Assembly: GCA_016185245.1 (NCBI GenBank)
Contig: JACPNZ010000013.1
Span: 1-64,000, forward strand
Reading direction: 5' to 3'
Source of the DNA: Hyphomicrobiales bacterium
GTDB lineage: Bacteria > Pseudomonadota > Alphaproteobacteria > Rhizobiales > Aestuariivirgaceae
Length of the DNA stretch: 64,000 bases
The notes under the pieces are model-generated. The model had not been told where the DNA came from and ran no database searches. It saw only the letters and a list, made by a program, of their open reading frames with translations. The translations under genes were made by a program, and so were the position numbers. The first letter of the stretch is position 1. Every line of letters begins with the position of its first letter. Positions 20,674-30,290 of the stretch are shown in pieces.

Positions 20674-22065
20674 TCAGCACTCGACCACATTTACGGCAAG
20701 TCCGCCGGTCGAAGTTTCCTTGTAGCGGTCGCTCATGTCGATGCCGGTCTGGCGCATGGTCTCGACGCAATTGTCGAGGGGCACGAAATGCACCCCATCG
20801 CCGCGCAGCGCCAGCGAGGCGGCGGTTACCGCCTTGACCGCGCCGAAGGCATTGCGCTCGATGCACGGCACCTGGACCAGGCCTCCCACCGGATCGCAGG
20901 TCATGCCGAGGTGATGCTCAAGGGCGATCTCGGCGGCGTTCTCCACCTGCTCGTTGGTCCCGCCCAGTGCCGCGCACAGGCCCGCCGCCGCCATGGCCGA
21001 GGCCGAGCCCACTTCGCCCTGGCAACCCACCTCGGCGCCGGAGATCGAGGCATTGTGCTTGATGATGCCGCCGATCGCCGCCGAGGCCAGGAGAAATACC
21101 CGGATGCCGTCGCGGTCGGCGCCGACGCAATGGTCGAGGTAGTAACGGATGACCGCCGGCATGACCCCGGCCGCGCCGTTGGTAGGAGCCGTCACCACCT
21201 TGCTGCCCGCCGCATTCTCCTCGTTGACCGCCATGGCATAGACCGACAGGAAGTCCATGACCCGGTGCGGCTGGATCGAATTGCCACCCTGCTCCTCCTT
21301 AAGCTGGCGCAGGATCTCGGCGGCCCGGCGCCTGATCTTGAGCCCGCCGGGGAGCGTGCCGCCCAGGGTGAGGCCGCGGTTCATGCAGGCATTCATAGCG
21401 TCCCAGATGCGGTCGAGGCCGCGGTCGAGAGCCTCGGCCGTCATGGCGACGGTCTCGTTGGCCCGCTTCATGGCGGCGACCGACAATCCCGACTCCTTGC
21501 CCATGGCCAGCATTTCGACGGCGGTGGAAAAGGGATAGGGCACGGCAAGCTTCGCCTTCACCGACTTCTTGTCGGCGGCGAGGCTTTCCAGCCGCTCGGC
21601 CTCGCTCTGCACGAAGCCACCACCGATCGAATAATAGGTTTCGGCGAGAAGCGTGTTGTTATCGTCATCGAGAATGCGGAACACCAAGCCATTGGAATGG
21701 CCGGGCAAGGCCGGGCCGAAATCGAAGATCACGTCGCGAGTGGGGTCGAAGGCCAGCACATTGCCGCTCGCCAGCGTGATGCGACCCCTTGCGGCCATCT
21801 CGGCGAGGACCGCCTCGACCCGGTCCGGGTCGATGGCGTCGGGAGTTTCCCCGGCGATCCCGAGGATCACGGCGCGGTCGGTGCCATGGCCCTTGCCGGT
21901 GAAGGCAAGCGAGCCGTGGAGCCTGACGGTCAGGCGCCCGGCATGGGGCAGCGAGGTGGCCCCGGCCTTCTCGAGAAAGCGCCGCGCCGCCACCATCGGC
22001 CCCACCGTGTGGGAGCTCGACGGGCCGATGCCGATCTTGAACAGTTCGAAGACGGAGAGGAACAT
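20674..22065 (-). CDS. sdaA: L-serine ammonia-lyase (dehydratase), single chain
   Basis: [69 protein letters not shown]. Confidence 0.95.
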   Translation of the reverse strand: MFLSVFELFKIGIGPSSSHTVGPMVAARRFLEKAGATSLPHAGRLTVRLHGSLAFTGKGHGTDRAVILGIAGETPDAIDPDRVEAVLAEMAARGRITLASGNVLAFDPTRDVIFDFGPALPGHSNGLVFRILDDDNNTLLAETYYSIGGGFVQSEAERLESLAADKKSVKAKLAVPYPFSTAVEMLAMGKESGLSVAAMKRANETVAMTAEALDRGLDRIWDAMNACMNRGLTLGGTLPGGLKIRRRAAEILRQLKEEQGGNSIQPHRVMDFLSVYAMAVNEENAAGSKVVTAPTNGAAGVMPAVIRYYLDHCVGADRDGIRVFLLASAAIGGIIKHNASISGAEVGCQGEVGSASAMAAAGLCAALGGTNEQVENAAEIALEHHLGMTCDPVGGLVQVPCIERNAFGAVKAVTAASLALRGDGVHFVPLDNCVETMRQTGIDMSDRYKETSTGGLAVNVVEC

Positions 22066-22128
22066 GGCGGCTACTCAACCACTAGCGGAGGCGCCCAGCA
22101 TAGCAAAGATTGCCGGTTTATCGACCGT

Positions 22129-23295
22129 TCACGACGCCGCCTCGAGGATCGACACCAAAGAGGGAAGATCGAGGGGCCGCGGGTTGCAGGAGGCGTTGAA
22201 GTCGGGGAGCGCCATGTGGGCCAGGCGTTCAAAGTCCTGGCGGGCAACGCCGATGTCGCCGAGGCGGTCCGGAATGCCGACCCGGCTCGCAAGGGCCGTG
22301 ACCGCATCGTAATAGGCTTCGAAACCTGACGCGAGACCAAGGAAGCTGGCGAGCCTCACTATCGGCTGCTCGATCGCCGGCCGGTTGAAGCGCAGAACGG
22401 CGGGCATCAGCACCGCATTGGTGAGCCCGTGCTGGGCCCCGATCAGGGCGCCAATGGCATGGCTCAGGGCATGCATGGCGCCAAGCCCCTTGACGAAGGA
22501 GGTGGCGCCCATGATCGCGGCCGCCATCATATAGGAGCGGGCCACGATATCGTGGCCGTCGTCGACGGCACGCGGCAGCCAGTCGTGGCAAACCTTCACA
22601 CCGGCGGCACCGATGGCATCGGCCATGGGATGGAACTGCCGGACCAGCAGGGCCTCGAGATTGTGGGAGAGCGCATCCATGCCGGTCCAGGCGGTAAGGT
22701 GGCGCGGCAGGTCGAGCGTCAATTCCGGATCGGCGATGACCAGGCGTGGCAGCATGGAGAGATTGACGATGCCGGCTTTCACCGGCTTCGAGGGGTCGGT
22801 GATGATGCCGCTTGCCTCCACCTCGGCGCCGGTGCCGGCGGTGGTCGGGATGGCGACGATCGGCACCTTCGAGCGCTCGGCCTGAACCTCGAGACTGCGT
22901 GGGTAGGCGAAGCGCCAGAGGTCGCCGCCAAGGCCGGCCATCAGCGCCACCGTCTTGCCGGCATCGAGTCCGCTGCCGCCGCCCAAGGCGATGACGCCAT
23001 CGGCCCGGTGGGCGTGGAAGGCCGCGGTTCCTGCCATCACCTGTTCGCCCGTCGGGTTCTGGTCGGCGCCGGCCCACAGCAGTGGCTCCGAAGTTGTCGC
23101 CGCGAGGGCCACGATGCGCGCGGGGATCGGCGTGGCGGTCAGGCCCCGGTCGGTGACGATCAGCGGCCGGCGGATGCCGAGAGTTGCAAGTGCCGACCCC
23201 AGCTCGGCGATGCGCCCCGGCCCGAAGCGCGTCTCGGTCGGAAACAGCCAGTCGCCGCGCAGCTCTTCGGTGGAGCTGAAGTGCCAGAAAGTCAT
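22129..23295 (-). CDS. Iron-containing alcohol dehydrogenase
   Basis: ALGGGSGLDAGKTVAL, PTTAGTGAEVEASGIIT, GAMHALSHAIGALIGAQHG. Confidence 0.92.
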   Translation of the reverse strand: MTFWHFSSTEELRGDWLFPTETRFGPGRIAELGSALATLGIRRPLIVTDRGLTATPIPARIVALAATTSEPLLWAGADQNPTGEQVMAGTAAFHAHRADGVIALGGGSGLDAGKTVALMAGLGGDLWRFAYPRSLEVQAERSKVPIVAIPTTAGTGAEVEASGIITDPSKPVKAGIVNLSMLPRLVIADPELTLDLPRHLTAWTGMDALSHNLEALLVRQFHPMADAIGAAGVKVCHDWLPRAVDDGHDIVARSYMMAAAIMGATSFVKGLGAMHALSHAIGALIGAQHGLTNAVLMPAVLRFNRPAIEQPIVRLASFLGLASGFEAYYDAVTALASRVGIPDRLGDIGVARQDFERLAHMALPDFNASCNPRPLDLPSLVSILEAAS

Positions 23296-23361
23296 GGACC
23301 CTCACGTTGACAGGACTTGCCCGAGGCCCTTAGCTCATCATCAAATGTGCGGGGAGGCAAC

Positions 23362-25386
23362 ATGGCTGCGAAGATCGTCAACTACCGCGACCGGGTGGAA
23401 AACGTCGAGATCGCCTGGATCCCGATGCCGGACGGGCGAAGGCTCGCCGCCCGCCTGCTGCTGCCGAAGGACAAGAAGGACCGGCCGGTCCCCTGCATTT
23501 TCGAATACATCCCCTATCGCCGCCGTGACGGCACCCGCATCCGCGACGACGAGACCCATTACTGGTTCGCCGCCCATGGTTACGGTGTGGCGCGTGTCGA
23601 TATCGCCGGCTCGGGCGACAGCGATGGCCTGATCCAGGACGAATACCACAAGCGCGAGCAGGACGATGCGCTGGAAATCATCGACTGGCTGAGCAAGCAG
23701 GACTGGTGCACCGGAAGCGTCGGCATGATCGGTATCAGCTGGGGCGGCTTCAACGGCTTGCAGGTGGCGGCACGGCGGCCGCCGGCCCTCAAGGCGGTCG
23801 TGTCGATTGCCTCGACCGTCGACCGCTATGCCGACGACGTGCATTTCATGGGCGGCTGCCTGCTCAACGACACCCTCGACTGGGGCGGCTATTTCTTCAC
23901 CTGCGGCTCGCTGCCGCCCGACCCCGAGATCGTCGGCCACAATCGCTGGAAGGAAATCTGGAAACACCGCCTCGACCATCTCGACTGCTATCCCATGCTG
24001 TGGATGGAGCATCAGCGCCGCGACGCCTTCTGGAAGCATGGCTCGGTGTGCGAGGACTATTCCCGCATCGAGGTTCCGGTACTCAATGTCTCGGGCTGGG
24101 TCGACGGCTATACGGCGGCGGTGTTCCGCTGTGTCGAGAACCTTCCCGGCGCCAAGGGCATCGCCGGACCCTGGGGCCACAAATATCCCCATGTCGGCAT
24201 TCCCGGACCGGCCATCGGCTTCCTGCAGGAATGCCAGCGCTGGTTCGACCGCTGGCTGAAGGGCAGAAAGACCGGTGTGGAGGACGATCCGCCGCTGCGC
24301 CTGTTCCTCCAGGACGGCGAAAGGCCGAAGCCCCATTTCGACCGGCGTGAAGGGCATTGGATCGGCCTGCCGCAATGGCCGAGCCGCAACATCAAGATGG
24401 CGAGTTTCCATCTCGGTGACGAAACGCTGGAGCAACGGCGCAGCCGCGTCAAGCCGATGAAGGTGAAATCGAGTCTGTCGACGGGTCTCACGTCGGGCGA
24501 ATGGTGCGCCTATGGGCTGGGCAAGATCGCGCCGGAACTGGCGATCGATCAGCGCGAGGACGATGCCCAGTCCCTGTGCTTCGACGGACCGGTGCTGAAG
24601 AAACCCTTTGCGATTGTCGGCCGGAGTTTTGCCAGGCTTCGTGTCGCTGCCGACCGGCCCCAGGCGCAAGTGGCGGTACGCCTGAACGCCATCCATCCCG
24701 ATGGCGCGGTGGAGCGGGTGACCTATGGTCTGCTCAATCTTGCCCATCGCGACAGCCATGAGAAGCCATCGCCCCTCAAGCCCGGAAAATTCTATGATGT
24801 CAGCGTCGAACTGAACGAGATCGCCCAAACCGTGCCGGCGGGCTGCCGGCTGCGGCTGGCCATTTCAACGAGCTACTGGCCGATCGCCTGGCCGTCGCCC
24901 GAGCCCGCCACGGTGACGGTCGATCCGTCGCATTCCTTGCTCGAGGTGCCGCGGCTTGTTTCGGAGAAGGGGCTGGCGAAGGTCACATTCAAGCCGGTCG
25001 AGAAGGCCACGCTGGCGCCGGTGACGGTGAAGGATGCCGGCGCCGAGACCCGCCATGTCGATCTCGACATCGAGACCCAGCGGGTCAATTTCATCATCCG
25101 GCGCAATGATGGAACCTTTGTCATCGACGACATCGGCACCGAGGTGAGCCTGACCAAGCTCAAGGACTTCGCGGTGAGCCGCGACGGCAGCGAAGCCCCG
25201 CGCTCGCTGGTTGCCACCACGGTGCACTACCGGCGCGGCGACTGGGATGCCCGGGCCGAGACCGAAGTGGCGATGACCTCCGACCGCACCCACTTCCACC
25301 TGGAAGGCAAGGTACGGACCTACGAGAAGGGCCAACCCTTCATCGCCCGCGATTTCAAGCGCTCGTTCAAGCGGGACTGCGTGTAA
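23362..25386 (+). CDS. CocE/NonD family hydrolase (S15-type), paralogue 2
   Basis: YRRRDGTRIRD, AGSGDSDGLI, GISWGGFNGLQVAARRPPALKAV; RBS-like ggggaggcaac upstream. Confidence 0.88.
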   Translation: MAAKIVNYRDRVENVEIAWIPMPDGRRLAARLLLPKDKKDRPVPCIFEYIPYRRRDGTRIRDDETHYWFAAHGYGVARVDIAGSGDSDGLIQDEYHKREQDDALEIIDWLSKQDWCTGSVGMIGISWGGFNGLQVAARRPPALKAVVSIASTVDRYADDVHFMGGCLLNDTLDWGGYFFTCGSLPPDPEIVGHNRWKEIWKHRLDHLDCYPMLWMEHQRRDAFWKHGSVCEDYSRIEVPVLNVSGWVDGYTAAVFRCVENLPGAKGIAGPWGHKYPHVGIPGPAIGFLQECQRWFDRWLKGRKTGVEDDPPLRLFLQDGERPKPHFDRREGHWIGLPQWPSRNIKMASFHLGDETLEQRRSRVKPMKVKSSLSTGLTSGEWCAYGLGKIAPELAIDQREDDAQSLCFDGPVLKKPFAIVGRSFARLRVAADRPQAQVAVRLNAIHPDGAVERVTYGLLNLAHRDSHEKPSPLKPGKFYDVSVELNEIAQTVPAGCRLRLAISTSYWPIAWPSPEPATVTVDPSHSLLEVPRLVSEKGLAKVTFKPVEKATLAPVTVKDAGAETRHVDLDIETQRVNFIIRRNDGTFVIDDIGTEVSLTKLKDFAVSRDGSEAPRSLVATTVHYRRGDWDARAETEVAMTSDRTHFHLEGKVRTYEKGQPFIARDFKRSFKRDCV

Positions 25387-26173
25387 CTTCCGGCTTCCGC
25401 GCCCGCAGATGGGTGGGACAATGTTCGCCGCTTTCGAGGACCGGCAGCATGTTGGACCAGATGGCGATGTTGTGGTCGACGAACTCGGTGCCGAGCTTGG
25501 CGGCGGCGGCCCCATAGAGCGGTCCCTTGAGGCGGGCCAATTCCTGGCGGGCGGTGTCGCGATACCAGGCATTGCGGCTCAGCGTCGTCACTTTGTCGAA
25601 GCCCGCCTGGGCCAGGGCATCGGCATAGCGCGATGGCGAGGCCATGCCGAAGTCGAGCCCTTCCGAGACGATGTAGGCTTTCATCTCGGCACTCGGCTCG
25701 CCGTCATGTCCGATCAGCCAGTCGGAGGCAACAAACCAGCCGCCCGGCTTGAGCACCCGGAAAACCTCGCGCATCAGGGCGTGCTTGTCGGGGATGTGGA
25801 CAATCGAATCCTTGCTGAACACGATATCGAAGGTCCTGGGCGGAAACGGCAGGGGCCCCGGCGCCACCTTGACCAGGCCGATGCGGTCGCCAAGCCCCGC
25901 CCGTTCGACCCGCTGGCGGGCCTTGCCCAGCACCGTGTCCTCGACATCGATGCCGGTGACATAGAGAGCGCCATGGGTGCGGACCAGGAGAATGTCGATG
26001 CCGCCCGCCCCGCAGCCCACGTCCAGCACCGTCTTCCCCGCGAGATCGACGCCTTGGATGAGCCGGCCCACCTCCTCGGGTCCGCCCGGCGACAGCCAGC
26101 CATCGCCCCACAGGCGTTCCAGGATATCGACGAGATCGTCGCTGTAGAACTCGTGCGGCGTGTCCTGATCCAT
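25367..26173 (-). CDS. Class I SAM-dependent methyltransferase
   Basis: TVLDVGCGAGGIDILL, VFSKDSIVHIPDK, EVFRVLKPGGWFVASDWL. Confidence 0.88.
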   Translation of the reverse strand: MDQDTPHEFYSDDLVDILERLWGDGWLSPGGPEEVGRLIQGVDLAGKTVLDVGCGAGGIDILLVRTHGALYVTGIDVEDTVLGKARQRVERAGLGDRIGLVKVAPGPLPFPPRTFDIVFSKDSIVHIPDKHALMREVFRVLKPGGWFVASDWLIGHDGEPSAEMKAYIVSEGLDFGMASPSRYADALAQAGFDKVTTLSRNAWYRDTARQELARLKGPLYGAAAAKLGTEFVDHNIAIWSNMLPVLESGEHCPTHLRARKPEVTRSPA

Positions 26174-26205
26174 GGCGGCAGGCTGGACCGGGGCCAGCGG
26201 GTTCG

Positions 26206-27639
26206 TCAAGCCGGAAGGCCATGCAGCGGCGGACGGCGGTTTCGCCACGGCATTGCCGTCTCGAGGAGCGCGCCGAGTTCGATCAGCACATATTCCTCCG
26301 CGTGGCGGGCACCCAGCTGCACGCCGATCGGTAACCCGTTGGAATGCATGGCGAGCGGCAGCGACAGGGCCGGCTGCCCCGCCACATTATAGGGCACCAT
26401 GAACTGGCAGGGCCGCTGCTCGTGGATCAGGAATTCCTCGGGGCCGATGTCGATGTTCATGCCATAGACGCCGTTGGGCTGGGCCACCTGCGCGCAGGTG
26501 GGCGACAGCCACACGTCATAGGTCTGGAAGAATGCGCCCATGTCGCGGCGCAGGCGATTGAACACCGCCATCGCCGCGAAGAAAGCGTCCGCCGTCTGGC
26601 GCTTGGCGAACTCATAGAACTTGAGAGTTGCTTTCTCCACCGTATCGGGCCCGACCTTGCGGCCGGCGAGTTCTCCGAGTCCATCGAGATACTTGTCGAA
26701 CTGGAAATACCACAGGTTCTTGCAGCCCTCGTCCATGGCGGCCAGATCGATCTTCGGCTGGGCCTCCTCGACATCGCAGCCATGCTCGGCAAGGACCAGC
26801 GCCACGCGCTCGACGGCCGCAGCGATCTCCGGATCGACGGGTGCATCCATCAGCGGCTTGGCCGACCAGCCGACGCGGAAGCGGCGCCTGCTTCCGGCCA
26901 GAAAATCCGCCCACGGACGGTCCGGCCGGGCGATCACATAGGGATCGCCGGGCATGGGCTGACCCAGGCGGTCGAGCATCGCCGCCGTATCGCGGAGCGA
27001 CCGGGTGACGCAGAAGGCCTGGGCCATGCCGAAGCCGTGCTCGTCCTCGCCGGGTCCGGCCGAGACGCGGCCGCGCGACGGCTGGAGCCCCACGGTGCCG
27101 CACCAGGCCGCCGGCCCCCGGGTCGAGCCGCCCATGTCGGAAGCATGGGCCACGGGTACGATCCCGGCCGCCACCGCCGCCGCCGCGCCCCCCGACGAGC
27201 CGCTGGTCGAATAGCCCTTCTTCCATGGATTGGAAGTCGTGCCATGCAGCAGATTGTCGGCGCACAGCGCCATGGAAAACTCCGGCACGTTGGAGCGGCC
27301 GAGCAGATTGACGCCCGAGGCATAGACGAGCTTGGCGAAATAATCATCCTCGGCCACGACCGTTCCGGCGCACAGGCGGCTGCCCTGCTCGGCCCTGCGG
27401 CCCTTGAAGTGGAACCCTACATCCTTCACCAGATAGGGCACGCCATGGAACCGTCCGGACCTGAGCTTCGATGTGTCGCGGGCATCGGAATAGAGCTCGA
27501 CGACCGCATTGATCTCGGGGTTGATGGCGGCGTGGGCCGCAAGGGCGGCATCCATCACCTCGAGCGCCGAAATCTCCTTGCGGGCGATGAGGCCCGCCAG
27601 GCCGAGGCCGTCCTTGCGCACATATTCATCGATCCGCAT
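26206..27639 (-). CDS. Amidase (amidase signature family)
   Basis: PYLVKDVGF, STSGSSGGAAAAVAAGIVPVAHASDMGGSTRGPAAWCGTVGLQPSRGRVS. Confidence 0.92.
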   Translation of the reverse strand: MRIDEYVRKDGLGLAGLIARKEISALEVMDAALAAHAAINPEINAVVELYSDARDTSKLRSGRFHGVPYLVKDVGFHFKGRRAEQGSRLCAGTVVAEDDYFAKLVYASGVNLLGRSNVPEFSMALCADNLLHGTTSNPWKKGYSTSGSSGGAAAAVAAGIVPVAHASDMGGSTRGPAAWCGTVGLQPSRGRVSAGPGEDEHGFGMAQAFCVTRSLRDTAAMLDRLGQPMPGDPYVIARPDRPWADFLAGSRRRFRVGWSAKPLMDAPVDPEIAAAVERVALVLAEHGCDVEEAQPKIDLAAMDEGCKNLWYFQFDKYLDGLGELAGRKVGPDTVEKATLKFYEFAKRQTADAFFAAMAVFNRLRRDMGAFFQTYDVWLSPTCAQVAQPNGVYGMNIDIGPEEFLIHEQRPCQFMVPYNVAGQPALSLPLAMHSNGLPIGVQLGARHAEEYVLIELGALLETAMPWRNRRPPLHGLPA

Positions 27640-29186
27640 TACGCACCCCGCATCGCCTCGCGCGGCAGGCGCACCGGGAAGCGGTCGCGGATCGCCTGAT
27701 TGATGTGCGGCGGAATGTGATCGGGATAATGGCTGGCGAGAATGGCCTTGAGCTTCGCCGCTGCCTTGTCGAGAGCCGTGGGACGGCCCTGTTCCACCCA
27801 CTCCTTGGGACTGGTGCGGTCGCCCACCGCCGGATAGAGATAGTCGCGCTGCATGCGGGCCAGCGTCTGCTCGCTGCCGAGGAAGTGATTGGGGCCGCCA
27901 AGGCAGGTGGCGCGGATCGTCTCGACCGACAGGGCCCCGTCGGTCACCTCGATGCCGCGGATCGTCCGCTGGGTGGCGCCGATGATATCGTTGTCGATAA
28001 TGAGCTGCTCGAGGCTGAAGCCCAACAGGCTCGCCATCATGCCGGCCGACTCATAGCAGAGATTGGCCCCGGCATTGCCGACAAGCGCGTGGTTATAGGC
28101 CTTTTCGTAGCCCGCCTGCACGTCGGGCATCTTGGAATCGGTCATGCCCGAGGGCGTGCCGCAGGTGAGTTCGTAGAACTGTGCCACCTGGGCCGCCGCC
28201 GCCGACAGGAGCGCCTGCTCGGGACTGCCGCCCGACATGGCCCCGGTGCGGAGATCGGAGACAAAGCAGAAGGGACCGAAGATGGCGGGCGCACCCTTCT
28301 TCACCGCGTTGACATAGAAAAGGCCGGCCAGGCACTCGGCGATTTCCTGAACCAGCGAGCCGGCGATCGCCGCCGGCGAGGTGGCACCCGCCTGGCCGGC
28401 CGAGACCAGAAACACCGGCATTCCCGCCCGCACCGCCACCTCCAGGCAACGGCAGGAGTCTTGTGCAAAGCGCAGCGGCGGCACCACGAAGCAGTTCGAC
28501 TGGCTGACGAAGGGCCTCGCCCGCCACTTCGCCTCGCCGCCGGCGATCAGATGCAGCATTTCGAGCGAAGCCGGCATGTGGGCGGGATCGCCCCAGCTGG
28601 TGCCGACGTGCTTGGCGGTTCCGGCGACACTGGCATAGCAGGTGTTGAAATCCATCTCGAAGGGATCGGCGAGATCGCGGCAGACGATGCTGCGCTGATA
28701 GAAATGCACATGCTCCAGGGCATCGACGGTGCGGGCGATGTCATACTGGTCGCGGGTGGTCGAGTCGCGGTATTCGCCGGTCCTGGCATCGACCATGTAG
28801 ACAGCGGCTCCCGCCGTTCCGAAATAGACGCGACGGCCCCATGGCTCGAGATCGTGGCGCGGCTCCTGTCCGTAGAGCACGAAGTAACGCCCCGCGCCGG
28901 CGATCATGTCCTCGATGAGGGCCCGCGAAAAGGTGATGCGGCCGTTGGTCTGTAGCTCGGCGCCGGCACTGGTGAGAAGCTCGACGCCTGAGGACGGCGC
29001 GTCGGCCATGCCGATCTCGGCCAGCACATCGAGGGCGGCGGCATGGACCCGCCGCACGTCCGGGTCGGCGAGGGGGCGATAGAGACCGCCCTCCATGCCC
29101 GGCCATACCGGCCGCTGATTGGCGGCAAGCGGGGCGGCCCTGAGTGCTCTGCGGGCCTCGCGCCCGCCTTTGCGGATTTCCTGCAT
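27639..29186 (-). CDS. Trimethylamine methyltransferase (MttB) family protein, non-pyrrolysine form
   Basis: 515 aa uninterrupted; RVHAAALDVLAEIGM, GTAGAAVYMVDARTGEYRDST, CLGGPNHFLGSEQTL. Confidence 0.88.
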   Translation of the reverse strand: MQEIRKGGREARRALRAAPLAANQRPVWPGMEGGLYRPLADPDVRRVHAAALDVLAEIGMADAPSSGVELLTSAGAELQTNGRITFSRALIEDMIAGAGRYFVLYGQEPRHDLEPWGRRVYFGTAGAAVYMVDARTGEYRDSTTRDQYDIARTVDALEHVHFYQRSIVCRDLADPFEMDFNTCYASVAGTAKHVGTSWGDPAHMPASLEMLHLIAGGEAKWRARPFVSQSNCFVVPPLRFAQDSCRCLEVAVRAGMPVFLVSAGQAGATSPAAIAGSLVQEIAECLAGLFYVNAVKKGAPAIFGPFCFVSDLRTGAMSGGSPEQALLSAAAAQVAQFYELTCGTPSGMTDSKMPDVQAGYEKAYNHALVGNAGANLCYESAGMMASLLGFSLEQLIIDNDIIGATQRTIRGIEVTDGALSVETIRATCLGGPNHFLGSEQTLARMQRDYLYPAVGDRTSPKEWVEQGRPTALDKAAAKLKAILASHYPDHIPPHINQAIRDRFPVRLPREAMRGA

Positions 29187-29272
29187 GGTGGAACTCTATG
29201 GAGAGCGGAGGTTGACAGCAATACCAGGAGCGTGTGGCTTTCTGGGCATGAACAGCACCAATCAGCACCAGA

Positions 29273-30085
29273 TCAGCTTCTCGGCGCGAAGGCCGCCTCG
29301 CCCTCGGCCAGGTCGTTGGTGGTACAGAAACGGACATATTTGCCGATTGATGGGTGGTCGAGAGGGAACTGGCCGCACTGGCCGAGGCGCCGGCGGATGT
29401 CGATCTCTTCGCCAAGGTAGTGCCAGCACATGCGCACCCCGTAGAGCAACCGGCTCGAATCCGGCGCTACCCCCATGGTGAGGCCGGTGAGAAAGGTGAG
29501 TTCGCCCGCGCCGGCGCCATAGAGCAGCGTATAGAAACCGACGTCCGCTGCGCCCCGCCGACGCTCCATGACGGTGAGCGCCCGGCCGTTGACGAAGGCG
29601 ACGCCGTCATACTTCACCGACTTTGGCAGTCCGGCCGAGCCGGACGGGTACCGCTCGATCGTCTTGGTCAACAGACAACGGTCGGCAAGCGTTACATGGG
29701 TCAACGCCCGGTGGATTTCCGGCACCTGGCGATCCGGTTGGAAATAGACGTGGTAGTACCCGGTGTAGTGCCGGGCAACGCCCAGGTCGGCGGTATCGGC
29801 CACGGCGCCGATGAATTCGGCGATGCGGTCGCGGGTTTTCTGCAGCTTCGGCGGCCGCACCCGGATGAGGGCGGCGAAGGCCTCATGGCCGAGCAGGATC
29901 TCGTGCTCCTCCAACCCGAAGAAATCGCAGATGCGGCGCAGCGTATGCAGCGACGGCGAGGTGCTACCGGCCAGGTAGCGCTTCATCTGGTGGCGATTGA
30001 TGCGGGCGGCCCGGCAGACGGCTGAGACCGACCGGCCATAGCTGCACAGGAGTTTCAGGTTGCGCGGGAAATCGGCAGCGGCCAT
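29273..30085 (-). CDS. XRE-type helix-turn-helix transcriptional regulator
   Basis: SVSAVCRAARINRHQMKRYLAGSTSPSLHTLRRICDFFGL plus large C-terminal domain. Confidence 0.82.
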   Translation of the reverse strand: MAAADFPRNLKLLCSYGRSVSAVCRAARINRHQMKRYLAGSTSPSLHTLRRICDFFGLEEHEILLGHEAFAALIRVRPPKLQKTRDRIAEFIGAVADTADLGVARHYTGYYHVYFQPDRQVPEIHRALTHVTLADRCLLTKTIERYPSGSAGLPKSVKYDGVAFVNGRALTVMERRRGAADVGFYTLLYGAGAGELTFLTGLTMGVAPDSSRLLYGVRMCWHYLGEEIDIRRRLGQCGQFPLDHPSIGKYVRFCTTNDLAEGEAAFAPRS

Positions 30086-30290
30086 CTGGTGCTACTTGGT
30101 GCGAGATTACCCCATATAGCACATAGAGCCTGCCGCCCAGTGAATTGTGAGAGCGACTGCACGGGGTTAGCTTCGACCGGGACCGTTTCTGCCGGGCCTC
30201 TCCGGTTTGACAGAAGGACCGGTCGGGTACAGTCTTGAGTTCAGACCCGCAAAGGGAACGAACCCGCACCCGCTCTCAGGGAGGAGCCCA

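Noticed and set aside
27639-29186. Possible pyrrolysine (in-frame TAG) in the MttB-like gene
   Set aside because: The 515-aa frame is uninterrupted, so no amber read-through is needed
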